In this document: in pieces, positions 37,392-50,224 of the stretch | Layout: the number at the start of each line of letters is the position of its first letter | Numbering within the stretch: the stretch's first letter is position 1 | Source: Klebsiella variicola | GTDB taxonomy: Bacteria; Pseudomonadota; Gammaproteobacteria; Enterobacterales; Enterobacteriaceae | DNA length: 64,000 nt | Assembly: GCF_000828055.2 (NCBI RefSeq) | Contig: NZ_CP010523.2 | Location: 992,001-1,056,000, forward strand | Reading direction: 5' to 3' | Made by a program: the position numbers and the translations under genes | The notes under the pieces: generated by a model | What the model saw: only the letters and a program-made list of their open reading frames with translations | Told to the model about the DNA's origin: nothing | Database searches by the model: none

Positions 37392-38183
37392 ATGACCCAA
37401 ATCGACCGCCTGCTCGGCATTATGAAGCGCCTGCGCGACCCGGAAAACGGCTGCCCGTGGGATAAAGAGCAGACCTTTGCCACTATCGCCCCTTACACCC
37501 TTGAGGAGACCTACGAGGTCCTCGATGCTATCCAGCGGGAAGATTTTGACGACCTGCGCGGTGAGCTGGGCGATCTGCTGTTCCAGGTGGTGTTCTATGC
37601 GCAAATGGCGCAGGAAGAAGGACGCTTTAACTTTGACGATATCTGCGCTGCCATCAGCGATAAGCTGGAGCGTCGCCATCCCCATATTTTCGCTGATGCT
37701 ACCGCAGGAAACAGCAGCGAAGTCCTGGCGCGCTGGGAGCAGATCAAAAGCGCGGAGCGGGCGGAAAAAGCCCAGCACTCGGCGCTGGACGATATTCCCC
37801 ATAGCCTGCCGGCGCTAATGCGCGCGCACAAAATCCAGCGCCGCTGCTCGGCAGTGGGTTTCGACTGGACCTCGCTGGGACCGGTGCTCGACAAGGTGCA
37901 TGAAGAAATTGATGAAGTGATGCATGAAGCGCAGCAGGCGGTGGTGGATGAAGCAAAACTGGAAGAGGAAGTGGGCGATCTGCTGTTCGCCACGGTGAAT
38001 TTATCCCGTCATTTAGGGGTCAAAGCCGAGGTGGCGCTGCAGAAAGCAAACCGCAAATTTGAGCGTCGCTTCCGCGAGGTCGAGCGCATTGTCGCCGCCC
38101 GCGGCCTGGAAATGACCGGCATCGACCTCGATACCATGGAAGAAGTGTGGCAGGAAGTAAAACGCCAGGAAACTGATCTCTAA
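37392..38183 (+). CDS. mazG: Nucleoside triphosphate pyrophosphohydrolase MazG
   Basis: MazG hydrolyses nucleoside triphosphates to monophosphates and pyrophosphate and affects the (p)ppGpp pool. The 263 residues equal the E. coli length. Two tandem MazG domains are visible, each with the metal motif: ETYEVLDAI and GELGDLL in the first, HEEIDEVMHE and EEEVGDLLFA in the second. The ATG at 37392 matches the conserved MTQIDRLLGIMKRLRDPENGCPWD start. It follows relA with no toxin-antitoxin pair between. Confidence 0.95.
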   Translation: MTQIDRLLGIMKRLRDPENGCPWDKEQTFATIAPYTLEETYEVLDAIQREDFDDLRGELGDLLFQVVFYAQMAQEEGRFNFDDICAAISDKLERRHPHIFADATAGNSSEVLARWEQIKSAERAEKAQHSALDDIPHSLPALMRAHKIQRRCSAVGFDWTSLGPVLDKVHEEIDEVMHEAQQAVVDEAKLEEEVGDLLFATVNLSRHLGVKAEVALQKANRKFERRFREVERIVAARGLEMTGIDLDTMEEVWQEVKRQETDL

Positions 38184-38382
38184 CGAGTTTTCGTGATCAA
38201 GCGCGATTTGTGTGATTTTATAAATAACAAGCGCTTGATTTACGTCAAAAACATTTCGCCAAAAGCGTCTATTTTCTCTTTCCGTTATGTCGTTGAAACA
38301 CCATGTAGCCTGCCTCTTCGAGTTGTTCGAGTCGCAACACAGGTGCAACTTGAAGAACGAAGGGGAGGGGAAGAATGAAAGT

Positions 38383-38412
38383 TTGTGGCGTCACGCATGT
38401 TCGGGTATACTA
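38383..38412 (+). promoter_or_regulatory. Promoter of pyrG
   Basis: TTGTGG (38383-38388), 18 bases, TATACT (38407-38412). The predicted start is about 45 bases before the pyrG ATG. The 280-base gap 38184-38463 holds no gene. Confidence 0.5.
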
Positions 38413-38448
38413 CTTTCCCGTCCTGGTTATTCCATCGTTTTACCCTAA

Positions 38449-41480
<3,032 letters not shown>

Positions 41481-41500
41481 TCCTGTCTTTGTGAAATAAT

Positions 41501-41528
41501 AATGCCAGCCTCAGGGCTGGCATTTTTT
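41501..41528. terminator. Intrinsic terminator after eno
   Basis: AATGCCAGCC (41501-41510) and GGCTGGCATT (41515-41524) form ten pairs around TCAG, followed by a run of T. It is a strong terminator for eno and lies between converging genes. Confidence 0.95.
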
Positions 41529-41543
41529 TTACCTCGTCGGCGA

Positions 41544-42653
41544 TTATTTAAAATCGACGGCCATTTGCTGGGGGATCGACAGCCCGCGAGTGGTCTCCAC
41601 GCAGCGGTCGATGTAATCCGTAAAACGCGGTGGTTTTGGCATTCCCATGCTCAACAGCTTGTCGTTACTAAAGCGCACATTCAACGTAGCGAACGCGCCA
41701 TATAAGCGCATGGCTTTCAGCATCAGACGTTCATTGCATGGCCCAAATATCCCTTTCAGTTCACGACGCATTTTGACCAGCGTGTCATAGCTGACCTGGG
41801 CGTACTTATCCCCCACCGGGGCCTGTTCGAGGGCCTGAGCCATCGCCCGGTCGATTTCGGCAAACTTCACGCTATTCTCCTCCCCGGCAGAGATGTGCAC
41901 CACTTCGCCGTGAGCCAGCGGCTGGTTAAGCAGCATCAGCAGGGCATCAGCGCAGTAGTCCACCGGGATGACATCGATTCGGTCCTCCATGGAACATAAA
42001 AATTTCTGCAGCATCAGCCCCATGCTGAACACCCAGAAAATACTGCTGGAAGGCCGGCAGCCGTGATGGGTATGACCCACCACGATAGAAGGGCGGGCAA
42101 TGACCAGCGGCAGTGTAGGGCAATGCTGCTGCATCAACTGCTCGATGGTTGATTTCGAGTGGGTGTATTCCACCAGGTGCTCAGCGCGTTCCCGAAACTC
42201 CGCGCTTTCGGCGACCAGTGAATCCGGCTCAGGCGAACATGACATCGCTGTGCCGACGTGCAGAAAACGCTGCAGACCCTCAACCTGCGCCATCCGTTGC
42301 GCCAGGCGCAGCGTACCCTCAACGTTAACCTTCCAGATGAGCGGGTTGCTGCCAAACGAGGCGACAGCGGCGCAGTTGAGGACATGCGTCACCTGATCGA
42401 GGCGCGGATCGTTAAGAAAATGCTCCGGAGAAGCGAGATCGCCCAGCAGGATATGCTGCGGGTGAAGCATCGCCAGCTTCTCCTCGGCGATGTTGAACTT
42501 ACGCATGTTCTCTTTGACCCGTTCGAGGCCTGCCTCGGGGCTATCAGCACGCACGAGCAGTAGCAGATCTAACCGGGTTTCCTGATGGAGTATTTTCTCT
42601 AACGCGGCACCGCCCAGAAACCCCGTAACGCCGGTAATTAATAATGTGGTCAT
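41544..42653 (-). CDS. SDR oxidoreductase, thioester-reductase (NAD_binding_4) type
   Basis: A 369-residue extended short-chain dehydrogenase. It has the NAD(P) motif TGVTGFLGG (7-15), the catalytic Tyr-Lys pair Y163-K167 in YTHSKST, and the Ser in HVGTAMSCS. The arrangement resembles the reductase domains of carboxylic acid reductases and fatty acyl-CoA reductases (MDRLLLVRA-like LDLLLLVRADSPEAGLERV after the first helix). Those release an acyl thioester as an aldehyde or alcohol. Here the domain stands alone, with no carrier protein, adenylation domain or synthase next to it. It lies between eno and queE, a position with other genes in E. coli. Substrate unknown. Confidence 0.8.
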   Translation of the reverse strand: MTTLLITGVTGFLGGAALEKILHQETRLDLLLLVRADSPEAGLERVKENMRKFNIAEEKLAMLHPQHILLGDLASPEHFLNDPRLDQVTHVLNCAAVASFGSNPLIWKVNVEGTLRLAQRMAQVEGLQRFLHVGTAMSCSPEPDSLVAESAEFRERAEHLVEYTHSKSTIEQLMQQHCPTLPLVIARPSIVVGHTHHGCRPSSSIFWVFSMGLMLQKFLCSMEDRIDVIPVDYCADALLMLLNQPLAHGEVVHISAGEENSVKFAEIDRAMAQALEQAPVGDKYAQVSYDTLVKMRRELKGIFGPCNERLMLKAMRLYGAFATLNVRFSNDKLLSMGMPKPPRFTDYIDRCVETTRGLSIPQQMAVDFK

Positions 42654-43128
42654 AAACGCTATCTCATTATGGTTGGTCTGCGGGATTCTAGGCGGGCAAA
42701 AGTAAACGACGATTAAATAAAGAAGGGGCCCGATCAGGGATTTATTAAGACCAGTTTAAGGTTATTATCACCGGCGGATTGAATTGGACTCGCAGATCGG
42801 CCAGATAATTCACTCTTTCATGTATCAGTTTGTACATCACTGTATTTTAAGGTTTTTTATTTTGCTGTCTGGACCTTTTATTTTATCCTGAATGACAGGA
42901 ATAACATTTTCTGTTACACATTTTCAGTCCACGTGTCAGAATATTAATTATTTTAATTCTTATCATGCTAATAAATTAAGCCAAAAGAAAAGATTGTTTC
43001 TTTAATCAATAATATTATTCCCGACACGGATATTGACGAAGGGGTAAAAAAGGGATCGCAGCTCAGGACAAGACCTGTGCGCTGAAATCTGCGATAATGG
43101 ACGTTTATGACCCTAAACAGAGATGACT
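42654..43128. other. AT-rich gene-free stretch before queE
   Basis: About 475 bases between the divergent SDR gene and queE. Bases 42820-43020 are markedly AT-rich against a GC-rich chromosome (TTTTATTTTATCC, TTAATTATTTTAATTC), the kind of sequence H-NS binds. No open frame, RNA gene or strong repeat is apparent. It must carry both promoters; a likely -10 for queE lies in GATAATGG near 43094-43101. Confidence 0.5.
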
Positions 43129-43800
43129 ATGCAGTACCCGATTAACGAGATGTTCCAGACCCTGCAAGGCGAGGGTTACTTCACCGGCGTGCCTGCCATT
43201 TTTATTCGTCTGCAGGGATGCCCGGTAGGATGCGCGTGGTGCGACACTAAGCATACCTGGGACAAGCTGGCCGATCGGGAAGTGTCGTTGTTCAGCATCC
43301 TGGCGAAAACCAAAGAGAGCGATAAGTGGGGGCCGGCAAGCAGCGAGGATCTGCTGGCGATTATTGGGCGCCAGGGGTGGACTGCCCGCCACGTGGTCAT
43401 TACCGGCGGTGAACCCTGCATTCATGATTTAACGCCGTTAACCTCGCTTCTGGAACAAAACGGCTTTAGCTGTCAGATTGAAACCAGCGGCACCCATGAA
43501 GTGCGCTGCAGCCACAACACCTGGGTGACGGTATCCCCGAAGGTTAATATGCGTGGCGGGTATGATGTGCTGTCGCAGGCTCTGCAGCGGGCGGATGAGA
43601 TCAAGCATCCGGTAGGGCGCGTCCGCGACATCGAAGCGCTGGACGAACTGCTGGAAACGCTGAGCGATGACAAACCGCGGATCATCGCCCTGCAGCCGAT
43701 CAGTCAGAAAGAAGACGCGACGCGCCTGTGTATCGACACCTGCATCGCCCGTAACTGGCGCCTGTCCATGCAGACGCACAAATATTTGAATATTGCCTGA
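43129..43800 (+). CDS. queE: 7-carboxy-7-deazaguanine synthase
   Basis: QueE is a radical SAM enzyme that contracts carboxytetrahydropterin to 7-carboxy-7-deazaguanine in queuosine synthesis. The radical SAM cluster motif appears as CPVGCAWCDTKH (Cys at about 31, 35, 38), and TGGEPCIHD is the SAM-contact motif. I start at ATG 43129, giving 223 residues and the E. coli start MQYPINEMF; an ATG two codons upstream is also possible. It converges on queD. Confidence 0.96.
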   Translation: MQYPINEMFQTLQGEGYFTGVPAIFIRLQGCPVGCAWCDTKHTWDKLADREVSLFSILAKTKESDKWGPASSEDLLAIIGRQGWTARHVVITGGEPCIHDLTPLTSLLEQNGFSCQIETSGTHEVRCSHNTWVTVSPKVNMRGGYDVLSQALQRADEIKHPVGRVRDIEALDELLETLSDDKPRIIALQPISQKEDATRLCIDTCIARNWRLSMQTHKYLNIA

Positions 43801-43801
43801 T

Positions 43802-43838
43802 AAAAAAGCCCGGCAGCGTACTGACCGGGCTTTTTTTT
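43802..43838. terminator. Bidirectional terminator between queE and queD
   Basis: AAAAAAGCCCGG (43802-43813) pairs with CCGGGC plus eight T (43825-43838). It has A and T tracts on both sides and serves both converging genes. Confidence 0.95.
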
Positions 43839-43841
43839 CGC

Positions 43842-44207
43842 TTACTCGCCGCGATAGATGCAGCCAGCGGTGCAGGTCTCTTTGACCATCACGGCGCTCA
43901 GCAGCGGTACCCTCGGTTTCATCTCATCCCAGATCCATTTCGCCAGCACTTCGCTGGTGGGGTTTTCCAGACCGGGGATATCGTTCAGATAATAGTGGTC
44001 CAGGCGATCGTATGTCGGCTTGAAGGCGGCCTTCAGCTCGGCAAAATCCATGATCCACCCGGTATGGGGATCGACTTCACCGGTGATCTCCAGACGCACC
44101 ATAAAGGAGTGGCCATGCAGGCGACCGCATTTGTGTCCTTCCGGGACGTGCGGCAGGTGGTGGGCGGCTTCGAAGGTGAAATCTTTAAACAGCGTGGTGG
44201 ACATCAT
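43842..44207 (-). CDS. queD: 6-carboxy-5,6,7,8-tetrahydropterin synthase
   Basis: QueD turns dihydroneopterin triphosphate into 6-carboxytetrahydropterin, the substrate of QueE. It is a 121-residue PTPS-family enzyme. The zinc-binding His residues are in [11 protein letters not shown] and [10 protein letters not shown], and the catalytic Cys lies in HKCGRLHGH. The start [10 protein letters not shown] offers two adjacent ATGs; the longer one matches E. coli. QueD and QueE act one after the other, and QueF in this window acts two steps later (after QueC). Confidence 0.96.
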   Translation of the reverse strand: MMSTTLFKDFTFEAAHHLPHVPEGHKCGRLHGHSFMVRLEITGEVDPHTGWIMDFAELKAAFKPTYDRLDHYYLNDIPGLENPTSEVLAKWIWDEMKPRVPLLSAVMVKETCTAGCIYRGE

Positions 44208-44384
44208 TGACTCTCAACAGGACGAAAAAAACCGCCGTAGGGTACCGGAAAGCACATTTTTTCGCATTAACTAAAACGGCCCTGAACAGAAAATGGACAC
44301 ATTTATCTGGGTTATCTGAATTAAATGGTTATATTTCATGTGGTTATTTAATCGATTTTGTTGTTAATAACTACAACTAAAACA

Positions 44385-44437
44385 GGTTAGTCCATTTGGT
44401 TATTTATTATTTCCATCCCTTCTTTAATTGTTACTAT
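44385..44437 (+). promoter_or_regulatory. CysB-dependent promoter of cysJIH
   Basis: The AT-rich segment GGTTAGTCCATTTGGTTATT and the following TTATTATTTCCATCCC closely resemble the CysB-binding region of E. coli cysJ. A weak -35 (TTTCCA, 44410-44415), 16 bases and TACTAT (44432-44437) form an activator-dependent promoter. The 316-base gap upstream of cysJ has no gene and several further TTAT/ATAA boxes. Confidence 0.6.
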
Positions 44438-44523
44438 CAGCACCGTTACCCTTCTATTCTCTTCTGTTTTTGTCGCGCTGACAGGGCGCGAACAACAGCT
44501 TTGCTTACTGGAACAAACGACGC

Positions 44524-46323
44524 ATGACGACACAGGCCACACCTTCCAACTTGCTGCCGCTCAACCCGGAGCAACTGGCGCGCCTTCAGGCGGCCACCAC
44601 TGACTTCACGCCCACTCAGCTTGCCTGGGTGTCTGGCTATTTCTGGGGCGTGCTGAATCAGCAGTCCGGCGCGGCTGTGGCCGTTCCTGCCCAGGCCGCT
44701 GAGGTGCCCTCGATCACGCTGATTTCCGCCTCGCAAACCGGCAATGCCCGCCGCGTCGCCGAAGCGCTGCGCGACGATCTGCTGGCAGCGAAGCTGAACG
44801 TGAAGCTGGTGAATGCAGGCGATTATAAATTCAAACAAATTGCTGCGGAAAAACTGCTGGTGGTCGTGACGTCCACCCAGGGGGAAGGTGAGCCGCCGGA
44901 AGAAGCGGTCGCATTGCATAAGTTCCTGTTCTCGAAAAAAGCGCCGAAGCTGGACGGGACCGCGTTCGCTGTCTTTGGCCTCGGCGATACTTCTTATGAA
45001 TTCTTCTGCCAGTCTGGCAAAGATTTCGACAGCAAGCTGGCCGAGCTCGGCGCGGAACGCCTGCTCGATCGCGTCGATGCCGACGTCGAATATCAGACCG
45101 CGGCTGCGGAATGGCGCGCGCGCGTCGTTGAGGTGCTGAAAGCCCGTGCGCCAGTTGCCGCGCCCGCCCAGCTGGCCACCAGCGGCGCGGTGAACGACAT
45201 CCATACCAGCCCGTACACCAAAGAGGCTCCGCTGTCGGCGACCTTGTCGGTCAACCAGAAAATCACTGGCCGCGATTCCGAAAAAGATGTGCGCCATATC
45301 GAAATTGACCTCGGTGATTCCGGTCTGCGCTATCAGCCGGGCGACGCGCTGGGCGTCTGGTATCAAAACGATCCTCAACTGGTCAAAGAGCTGGTGGAGC
45401 TGCTGTGGCTGAAAGGTGACGAGCCGGTAACCGTTGATGGCAAAACTCTGCCGCTGGCGGAAGCGCTGGAGTGGCATTTTGAGCTGACGGTTAACACCGC
45501 GACTATCGTCGAAAACTACGCCACCCTGACCCGCAGCGAATCGCTGCTGCCGCTGGTGGGCGATAAAGCTCAGCTGCAGCAGTATGCTGCTGCGACGCCG
45601 ATCGTCGATATGGTCCGTTTCTCGCCGGCGCAGCTGGACGCCGAGGCGTTAATCGGTCTGCTGCGTCCGCTGACGCCGCGCCTGTACTCCATTGCCTCCT
45701 CACAGGCGGAAGTGGAGAGCGAAGTGCATGTCACCGTGGGCGTGGTGCGCTATGAAATAGAAGGCCGCGCCCGGGCTGGCGGTGCCTCCAGCTTCCTCGC
45801 CGACCGTGTGGAAGAAGATGGCGAAGTCCGCGTCTTTATTGAACACAATGACAACTTCCGTCTGCCGGCTAACCCGGAGACGCCGGTGATCATGATTGGC
45901 CCGGGCACCGGCATTGCGCCGTTCCGCGCCTTTATGCAGCAGCGCGCAGCGGACGGGGCGCAAGGCAAGAACTGGTTGTTCTTCGGCAACCCACACTTCA
46001 CTGAAGATTTCCTCTATCAGGTAGAGTGGCAGAGCTATGTGAAGGAAGGTCTGCTGACCCGTATTGACCTGGCCTGGTCCCGCGATCAACAACAAAAAAT
46101 CTACGTGCAGGACAAACTGCGCGAGCAGGGAGCCGAGCTGTGGCGCTGGATCAATGATGGCGCCCACATTTATGTCTGCGGCGACGCCAATCGTATGGCG
46201 AAAGACGTGGAACATACTTTACTGGAAGTGATTGCCGAATACGGCGCGATGGACGCCGAAGCGGCGGACGAATTTTTAAGTGAGCTGCGCGTTGAGCGCC
46301 GTTATCAGCGAGATGTCTACTAA
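44524..46323 (+). CDS. cysJ: Sulfite reductase (NADPH) flavoprotein alpha subunit
   Basis: CysJ passes electrons from NADPH through FAD and FMN to CysI for sulfite reduction to sulfide. The 599 residues equal the E. coli subunit. The flavodoxin-like FMN domain contains [15 protein letters not shown] and [12 protein letters not shown] (about 70-210). The FAD domain carries [10 protein letters not shown] and [11 protein letters not shown]. The NADPH domain has [14 protein letters not shown] and [13 protein letters not shown], with the C-terminal VYQRDVY-type end. Stop and cysI start overlap (TAATG). CysJ and CysI form an alpha8-beta4 enzyme. Confidence 0.98.
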   Translation: MTTQATPSNLLPLNPEQLARLQAATTDFTPTQLAWVSGYFWGVLNQQSGAAVAVPAQAAEVPSITLISASQTGNARRVAEALRDDLLAAKLNVKLVNAGDYKFKQIAAEKLLVVVTSTQGEGEPPEEAVALHKFLFSKKAPKLDGTAFAVFGLGDTSYEFFCQSGKDFDSKLAELGAERLLDRVDADVEYQTAAAEWRARVVEVLKARAPVAAPAQLATSGAVNDIHTSPYTKEAPLSATLSVNQKITGRDSEKDVRHIEIDLGDSGLRYQPGDALGVWYQNDPQLVKELVELLWLKGDEPVTVDGKTLPLAEALEWHFELTVNTATIVENYATLTRSESLLPLVGDKAQLQQYAAATPIVDMVRFSPAQLDAEALIGLLRPLTPRLYSIASSQAEVESEVHVTVGVVRYEIEGRARAGGASSFLADRVEEDGEVRVFIEHNDNFRLPANPETPVIMIGPGTGIAPFRAFMQQRAADGAQGKNWLFFGNPHFTEDFLYQVEWQSYVKEGLLTRIDLAWSRDQQQKIYVQDKLREQGAELWRWINDGAHIYVCGDANRMAKDVEHTLLEVIAEYGAMDAEAADEFLSELRVERRYQRDVY

Positions 46324-48035
46324 TGAGCGAAAAACATCCGGGGCCTTTAGTGGTCGAAGGTAAACTGACCGATGCCGAGCGCATGAAGCTTGAGAGCAAC
46401 TACCTGCGCGGCACCATTGCGGAAGATTTAAACGACGGTCTGACCGGCGGTTTTAAAGGCGATAACTTCCTGCTGATCCGTTTCCACGGCATGTACCAGC
46501 AGGACGATCGCGATATCCGCGCGGAACGCGCCGCCCAGAAGCTGGAGCCGCGCCATGCGATGCTGCTGCGCTGCCGTCTGCCGGGCGGGGTGATCACCAC
46601 CACCCAGTGGAAGGCGATCGATAAGTTTGCCGCGGACAACACCATTTACGGCAGTATTCGTCTGACCAACCGGCAAACCTTCCAGTTCCACGGCATTCTG
46701 AAAAAGAACGTGAAACCGGTGCATCAGATGCTGCACTCGGTGGGGCTGGACGCGCTGGCCACCGCCAACGATATGAACCGTAATGTGCTGTGCACCTCCA
46801 ACCCGTACGAGTCGCAGCTGCACGCTGAGGCCTACGAGTGGGCGAAAAAGATCTCCGAGCATCTGCTGCCGCGTACCCGCGCTTATGCCGAGATCTGGCT
46901 GGATCAGAAAAAGGTCGCCACTACTGACGAAGAGCCGATCCTCGGTCAGACCTATCTGCCGCGTAAGTTTAAAACCACGGTGGTGATCCCGCCGCAGAAC
47001 GATATCGATCTGCACGCTAACGACATGAACTTCGTGGCGATTGCCGAAAATGGCAAGCTGGTGGGCTTTAACCTGCTGGTGGGCGGCGGTCTCTCAATCG
47101 AACACGGCAACAAGAAAACCTACGCCCGCACGGCGAGCGAATTCGGTTATCTGCCGCTGGAGCATACTCTGGCGGTGGCGGAAGCGGTCGTGACTACCCA
47201 GCGCGACTGGGGCAACCGTACCGACCGTAAGAATGCGAAAACCAAGTACACCCTTGAGCGCGTTGGCGTCGAAACCTTCAAGGCGGAAGTGGAGCGCCGG
47301 GCCGGCATTAAGTTTGAGCCGATCCGCCCGTACGAATTCACCGGCCGCGGCGACCGCATCGGCTGGGTGAAGGGGATTGATGACAAATGGCACCTGACGC
47401 TGTTTATTGAAAACGGCCGCATTCTCGATTATCCGGGTCGTCCGCTGAAGACTGGCCTGCTGGAGATTGCTAAGATCCATAAAGGCGAATTCCGCATCAC
47501 CGCCAACCAGAACCTGATCGTTGCCAGCGTACCGGAAGATCAGAAGGCGCGGATCGAGAAGCTGGCGCGGGATCATGGTCTGATGAATGCCGTTACTCCG
47601 CAGCGCGAAAACTCGATGGCCTGCGTCTCCTTCCCGACCTGCCCGTTGGCAATGGCGGAAGCCGAACGTTTCCTGCCGTCGTTTATCGACAAGGTGGAAG
47701 GGGTGATGAACAAGCACGGCGTGAGCGATGAGCATATCGTCACCCGCGTCACCGGCTGCCCGAACGGCTGTGGCCGCGCGATGCTGGCGGAAGTGGGACT
47801 GGTGGGCAAAGCACCGGGGCGCTACAACCTGCACCTTGGCGGTAACCGCAGCGGCACCCGCATCCCGCGGATGTACCGTGAGAATATTACCGAGTCGGAA
47901 ATTCTCGACTCGCTAGACGAACTGGTAGGGCGCTGGGCGAAAGAGCGCGAAGCGGGTGAAGGCTTCGGCGACTTTACGGTGCGTGCGGGCATCATTCGCC
48001 CGGTGCTCGACCCAGCCCGCGATTTCTGGGAATAA
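46323..48035 (+). CDS. cysI: Sulfite reductase (NADPH) hemoprotein beta subunit
   Basis: CysI carries siroheme and a [4Fe-4S] cluster and reduces sulfite to sulfide in six electron steps. The 570 residues match E. coli CysI. The four cluster Cys lie in [15 protein letters not shown] (near 434 and 440) and [11 protein letters not shown] (near 479 and 483). Its siroheme can be made by the CysG encoded downstream at 50225. It is translationally coupled to cysJ; a REP element separates it from cysH. Confidence 0.98.
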   Translation: MSEKHPGPLVVEGKLTDAERMKLESNYLRGTIAEDLNDGLTGGFKGDNFLLIRFHGMYQQDDRDIRAERAAQKLEPRHAMLLRCRLPGGVITTTQWKAIDKFAADNTIYGSIRLTNRQTFQFHGILKKNVKPVHQMLHSVGLDALATANDMNRNVLCTSNPYESQLHAEAYEWAKKISEHLLPRTRAYAEIWLDQKKVATTDEEPILGQTYLPRKFKTTVVIPPQNDIDLHANDMNFVAIAENGKLVGFNLLVGGGLSIEHGNKKTYARTASEFGYLPLEHTLAVAEAVVTTQRDWGNRTDRKNAKTKYTLERVGVETFKAEVERRAGIKFEPIRPYEFTGRGDRIGWVKGIDDKWHLTLFIENGRILDYPGRPLKTGLLEIAKIHKGEFRITANQNLIVASVPEDQKARIEKLARDHGLMNAVTPQRENSMACVSFPTCPLAMAEAERFLPSFIDKVEGVMNKHGVSDEHIVTRVTGCPNGCGRAMLAEVGLVGKAPGRYNLHLGGNRSGTRIPRMYRENITESEILDSLDELVGRWAKEREAGEGFGDFTVRAGIIRPVLDPARDFWE

Positions 48036-48043
48036 CATCCTGG

Positions 48044-48112
48044 TGCCCGGTGGCGCGTAGCGACCCGGGCCTGTAAAACCCGTAGGCCGGGCAAACGCAG
48101 TGCCGCCCGGTA
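48044..48112. repeat. REP elements between cysI and cysH
   Basis: Two imperfect palindromes in opposite orientation: TGCCCGGTGGCGCG...CCCGGGCC, and GTAGGCCGGGCAAACGCAGTGCCGCCCGG. They are typical enterobacterial REP units within the cysJIH operon and may set relative mRNA stability of cysJI and cysH. Confidence 0.75.
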
Positions 48113-48133
48113 AAACAGGCAAACGAGGTTTAT

Positions 48134-48868
48134 ATGTCCGTACTCGATCTAAACGCGCTTAATGCATTGCCGAAAGTGGAACGTATCCTGGCGCTGGCGG
48201 AGACCAATGCGAAGCTGGAGAAGCTCAGCGCCGAAGAACGCGTAGCGTGGGCGCTGGAAAATCTGCCTGGCGAGTATGCTTTATCTTCCAGCTTTGGCAT
48301 TCAGGCGGCGGTGAGTCTGCACCTGGTGAATCAGCTGCGCCCGGATATTCCGGTGATCCTCACGGATACCGGCTATCTGTTTCCGGAAACCTATCAGTTT
48401 ATCGATGAGTTAACCGACAAGCTCAAGCTGAACCTGAAGGTCTATCGGGCGCAGGAGAGCGCCGCCTGGCAGGAGGCGCGTTACGGTAAGCTGTGGGAGC
48501 AGGGCGTTGAGGGCATTGAGAAATACAATGAGATCAACAAAGTCGAGCCGATGAACCGGGCGCTGAAAGAGCTCAATACCCAGACCTGGTTCGCTGGTCT
48601 GCGCCGCGAGCAGTCCGGTAGCCGGGCGACCTTACCGGTGCTGGCTATCCAGCGCGGGGTGTTCAAGGTGCTGCCGATTATCGACTGGGATAACCGGACG
48701 GTGTATCAGTACCTGCAAAAGCACGGGCTGAAATACCACCCGCTGTGGGATCAGGGCTATCTGTCTGTAGGCGATACCCACACCACGCGCAAATGGGAGC
48801 CAGGCATGGCAGAAGAAGAGACCCGGTTCTTCGGGCTTAAACGCGAGTGCGGATTGCACGAGGGTTAA
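48134..48868 (+). CDS. cysH: PAPS reductase (phosphoadenosine phosphosulfate reductase)
   Basis: CysH reduces PAPS, made by CysDN and CysC, to sulfite using thioredoxin or glutaredoxin. The 244 residues match the E. coli enzyme. The PP-loop region [15 protein letters not shown] is present near residue 50, and the catalytic Cys lies in the C-terminal KRECGLHEG. It lacks the paired Cys motifs of the Fe-S type APS reductase, so it is the PAPS-specific form. Confidence 0.98.
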   Translation: MSVLDLNALNALPKVERILALAETNAKLEKLSAEERVAWALENLPGEYALSSSFGIQAAVSLHLVNQLRPDIPVILTDTGYLFPETYQFIDELTDKLKLNLKVYRAQESAAWQEARYGKLWEQGVEGIEKYNEINKVEPMNRALKELNTQTWFAGLRREQSGSRATLPVLAIQRGVFKVLPIIDWDNRTVYQYLQKHGLKYHPLWDQGYLSVGDTHTTRKWEPGMAEEETRFFGLKRECGLHEG

Positions 48869-48901
48869 GCTGTTAGCGCTTTCTTTGGGTGATAATTCAA
48901 G

Positions 48902-48933
48902 AAGAACACGCGGGTGATACCGCGCGTTCTTTT
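48902..48933. terminator. Terminator between cysH and iap
   Basis: AAGAACACGCGG pairs with CCGCGCGTTCTT, with one mismatch in the stem, and TTTTG follows. It lies between converging genes and has an A-rich left flank, so it may work both ways. Confidence 0.85.
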
Positions 48934-48940
48934 GTGCGTA

Positions 48941-49987
48941 TCAGCTTTTCTTCTCCACCTTCGCCAGCTCTTTCACCAGCGGCAGCATCACTTTCACTAC
49001 CTCGCGGCTGCGGCGTTCTATGCGTCCCGGCAGCGCGTGGTCGAGATACTGCTGATTATCAATCTGCACGCTATGCCAGCTGGTGCCGTCCGGGAAGGCG
49101 CGGGATTTCTGGCGCTGCTGATAGCCATCCTTTTTGCCGAGTGACCAGTTGGTTGCCTCGACCGACAGCACCGGGATCCCCGCGCTGTCGAAGACGCTGG
49201 CGTCGTTACAGCAGGCGGTGCCTTTTGGGTATGCTGGGTTCAGTCCTGGATTGGTCGCCGCGACAATCCCCTTGCTGCGGGCGATAGCCAGCGCACGGTC
49301 GCGGGTTAGCTTACGCACCGAGGCCGGCGTGCGGCGGCCACTGTTGAAGTAAAGCTTATCGCCCACCACCAGATTATCGAGGTTGATCACCAGCAGGGTA
49401 TTTTTCTTTTCCGCCTCACTCATGCGCTGCAGCAGATTTTGCGCCCCGAGACGACCTTCCTCTTCACCGCTGGTGGCGATAAAGCGAATGCCATAGCGGG
49501 TGGGGATATTCTTTAAATGATCCGCCAGCTCCAGCATCACGCCGAGCCCCATCGCGTTGTCGTCGATGCCCTGCAGCGTCAGGCCGCCAAGGTTGTTCTC
49601 CACGTCTTTATCGCTCTGCGGCGCGTAGGTATCGAGGTGCGCCATAATAATGATTTGCTGGCGGGACTGGCCTTCATGGGCGGCGATCACCGTACTGCCG
49701 GTGGCGTTATGCCAGTTCTTACGCTGATTGTTATCGGTATAGATGTAGCGGGTATTGAAGCTGCGCACGTCGCTCTGATAACCCATCTGGGCGAACTGCT
49801 GGCGGAGGTACTCGGCTGACAACATCTCGGCTGGTGTTCCGGTCATTCGTCCCGGGAAGACGGTGGCGATATGACGAGCCTGGCTACTGGCGGCGTCACC
49901 CAGCGCGCTGAATGCGGGGGCGGCGGCGAAAACAAAACCGGTGCCGAGCGCCAGAGGAAGCAGACGGCGGCACAACGCGGAAAACAT
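48941..49987 (-). CDS. iap: Alkaline phosphatase isozyme conversion aminopeptidase
   Basis: Iap is a periplasmic M28 zinc aminopeptidase that trims N-terminal Arg from alkaline phosphatase in E. coli. The 348 residues start with a signal peptide (LLPLALGTGFVFAAAPAFSA). Zinc ligands are visible in MAHLDTYAP (His, Asp), GIDDNAMGLGVMLE, TSGEEEGRLGAQN (catalytic Glu pair) and INLDNLVVGD. Unlike E. coli K-12, no cas or CRISPR locus adjoins it. Confidence 0.95.
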   Translation of the reverse strand: MFSALCRRLLPLALGTGFVFAAAPAFSALGDAASSQARHIATVFPGRMTGTPAEMLSAEYLRQQFAQMGYQSDVRSFNTRYIYTDNNQRKNWHNATGSTVIAAHEGQSRQQIIIMAHLDTYAPQSDKDVENNLGGLTLQGIDDNAMGLGVMLELADHLKNIPTRYGIRFIATSGEEEGRLGAQNLLQRMSEAEKKNTLLVINLDNLVVGDKLYFNSGRRTPASVRKLTRDRALAIARSKGIVAATNPGLNPAYPKGTACCNDASVFDSAGIPVLSVEATNWSLGKKDGYQQRQKSRAFPDGTSWHSVQIDNQQYLDHALPGRIERRSREVVKVMLPLVKELAKVEKKS

Positions 49988-50102
49988 AAGGGGTCCTTAC
50001 ACGAACAAGACAATTTGACGCGTATAGTATGAAACTGTGACCGCGGTTAAACAATTTCAATTGCTCTTAAATAGCGGAAAAATAGCGCGTTAAGCACTTT
50101 TT

Positions 50103-50189
50103 GATATTTGTATTTCCACAGCGTTATTCCTTTGCGTCACAACTCATTCCATTTCGTAATTTCATTTGCTCTCAGGCGCACCCTATAGT
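50103..50189 (+). promoter_or_regulatory. CysB-type promoter of cysG-cysDNC
   Basis: ATATTTGTATTTCCACAGCG and TTATTCCTTTGCG, then ACTCATTCCATTTCG, strongly resemble the CysB-bound region upstream of E. coli cysD. A -10-like TATAGT lies at 50184-50189 with only a poor -35 (TTCATT, 50161-50166; 17 bases), as expected for an activated promoter. The 237-base gap between iap and cysG holds no gene. Confidence 0.6.
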
Positions 50190-50224
50190 CGCAGTATCGC
50201 TGATTGTAAGAGAGTTGTTGCGCC

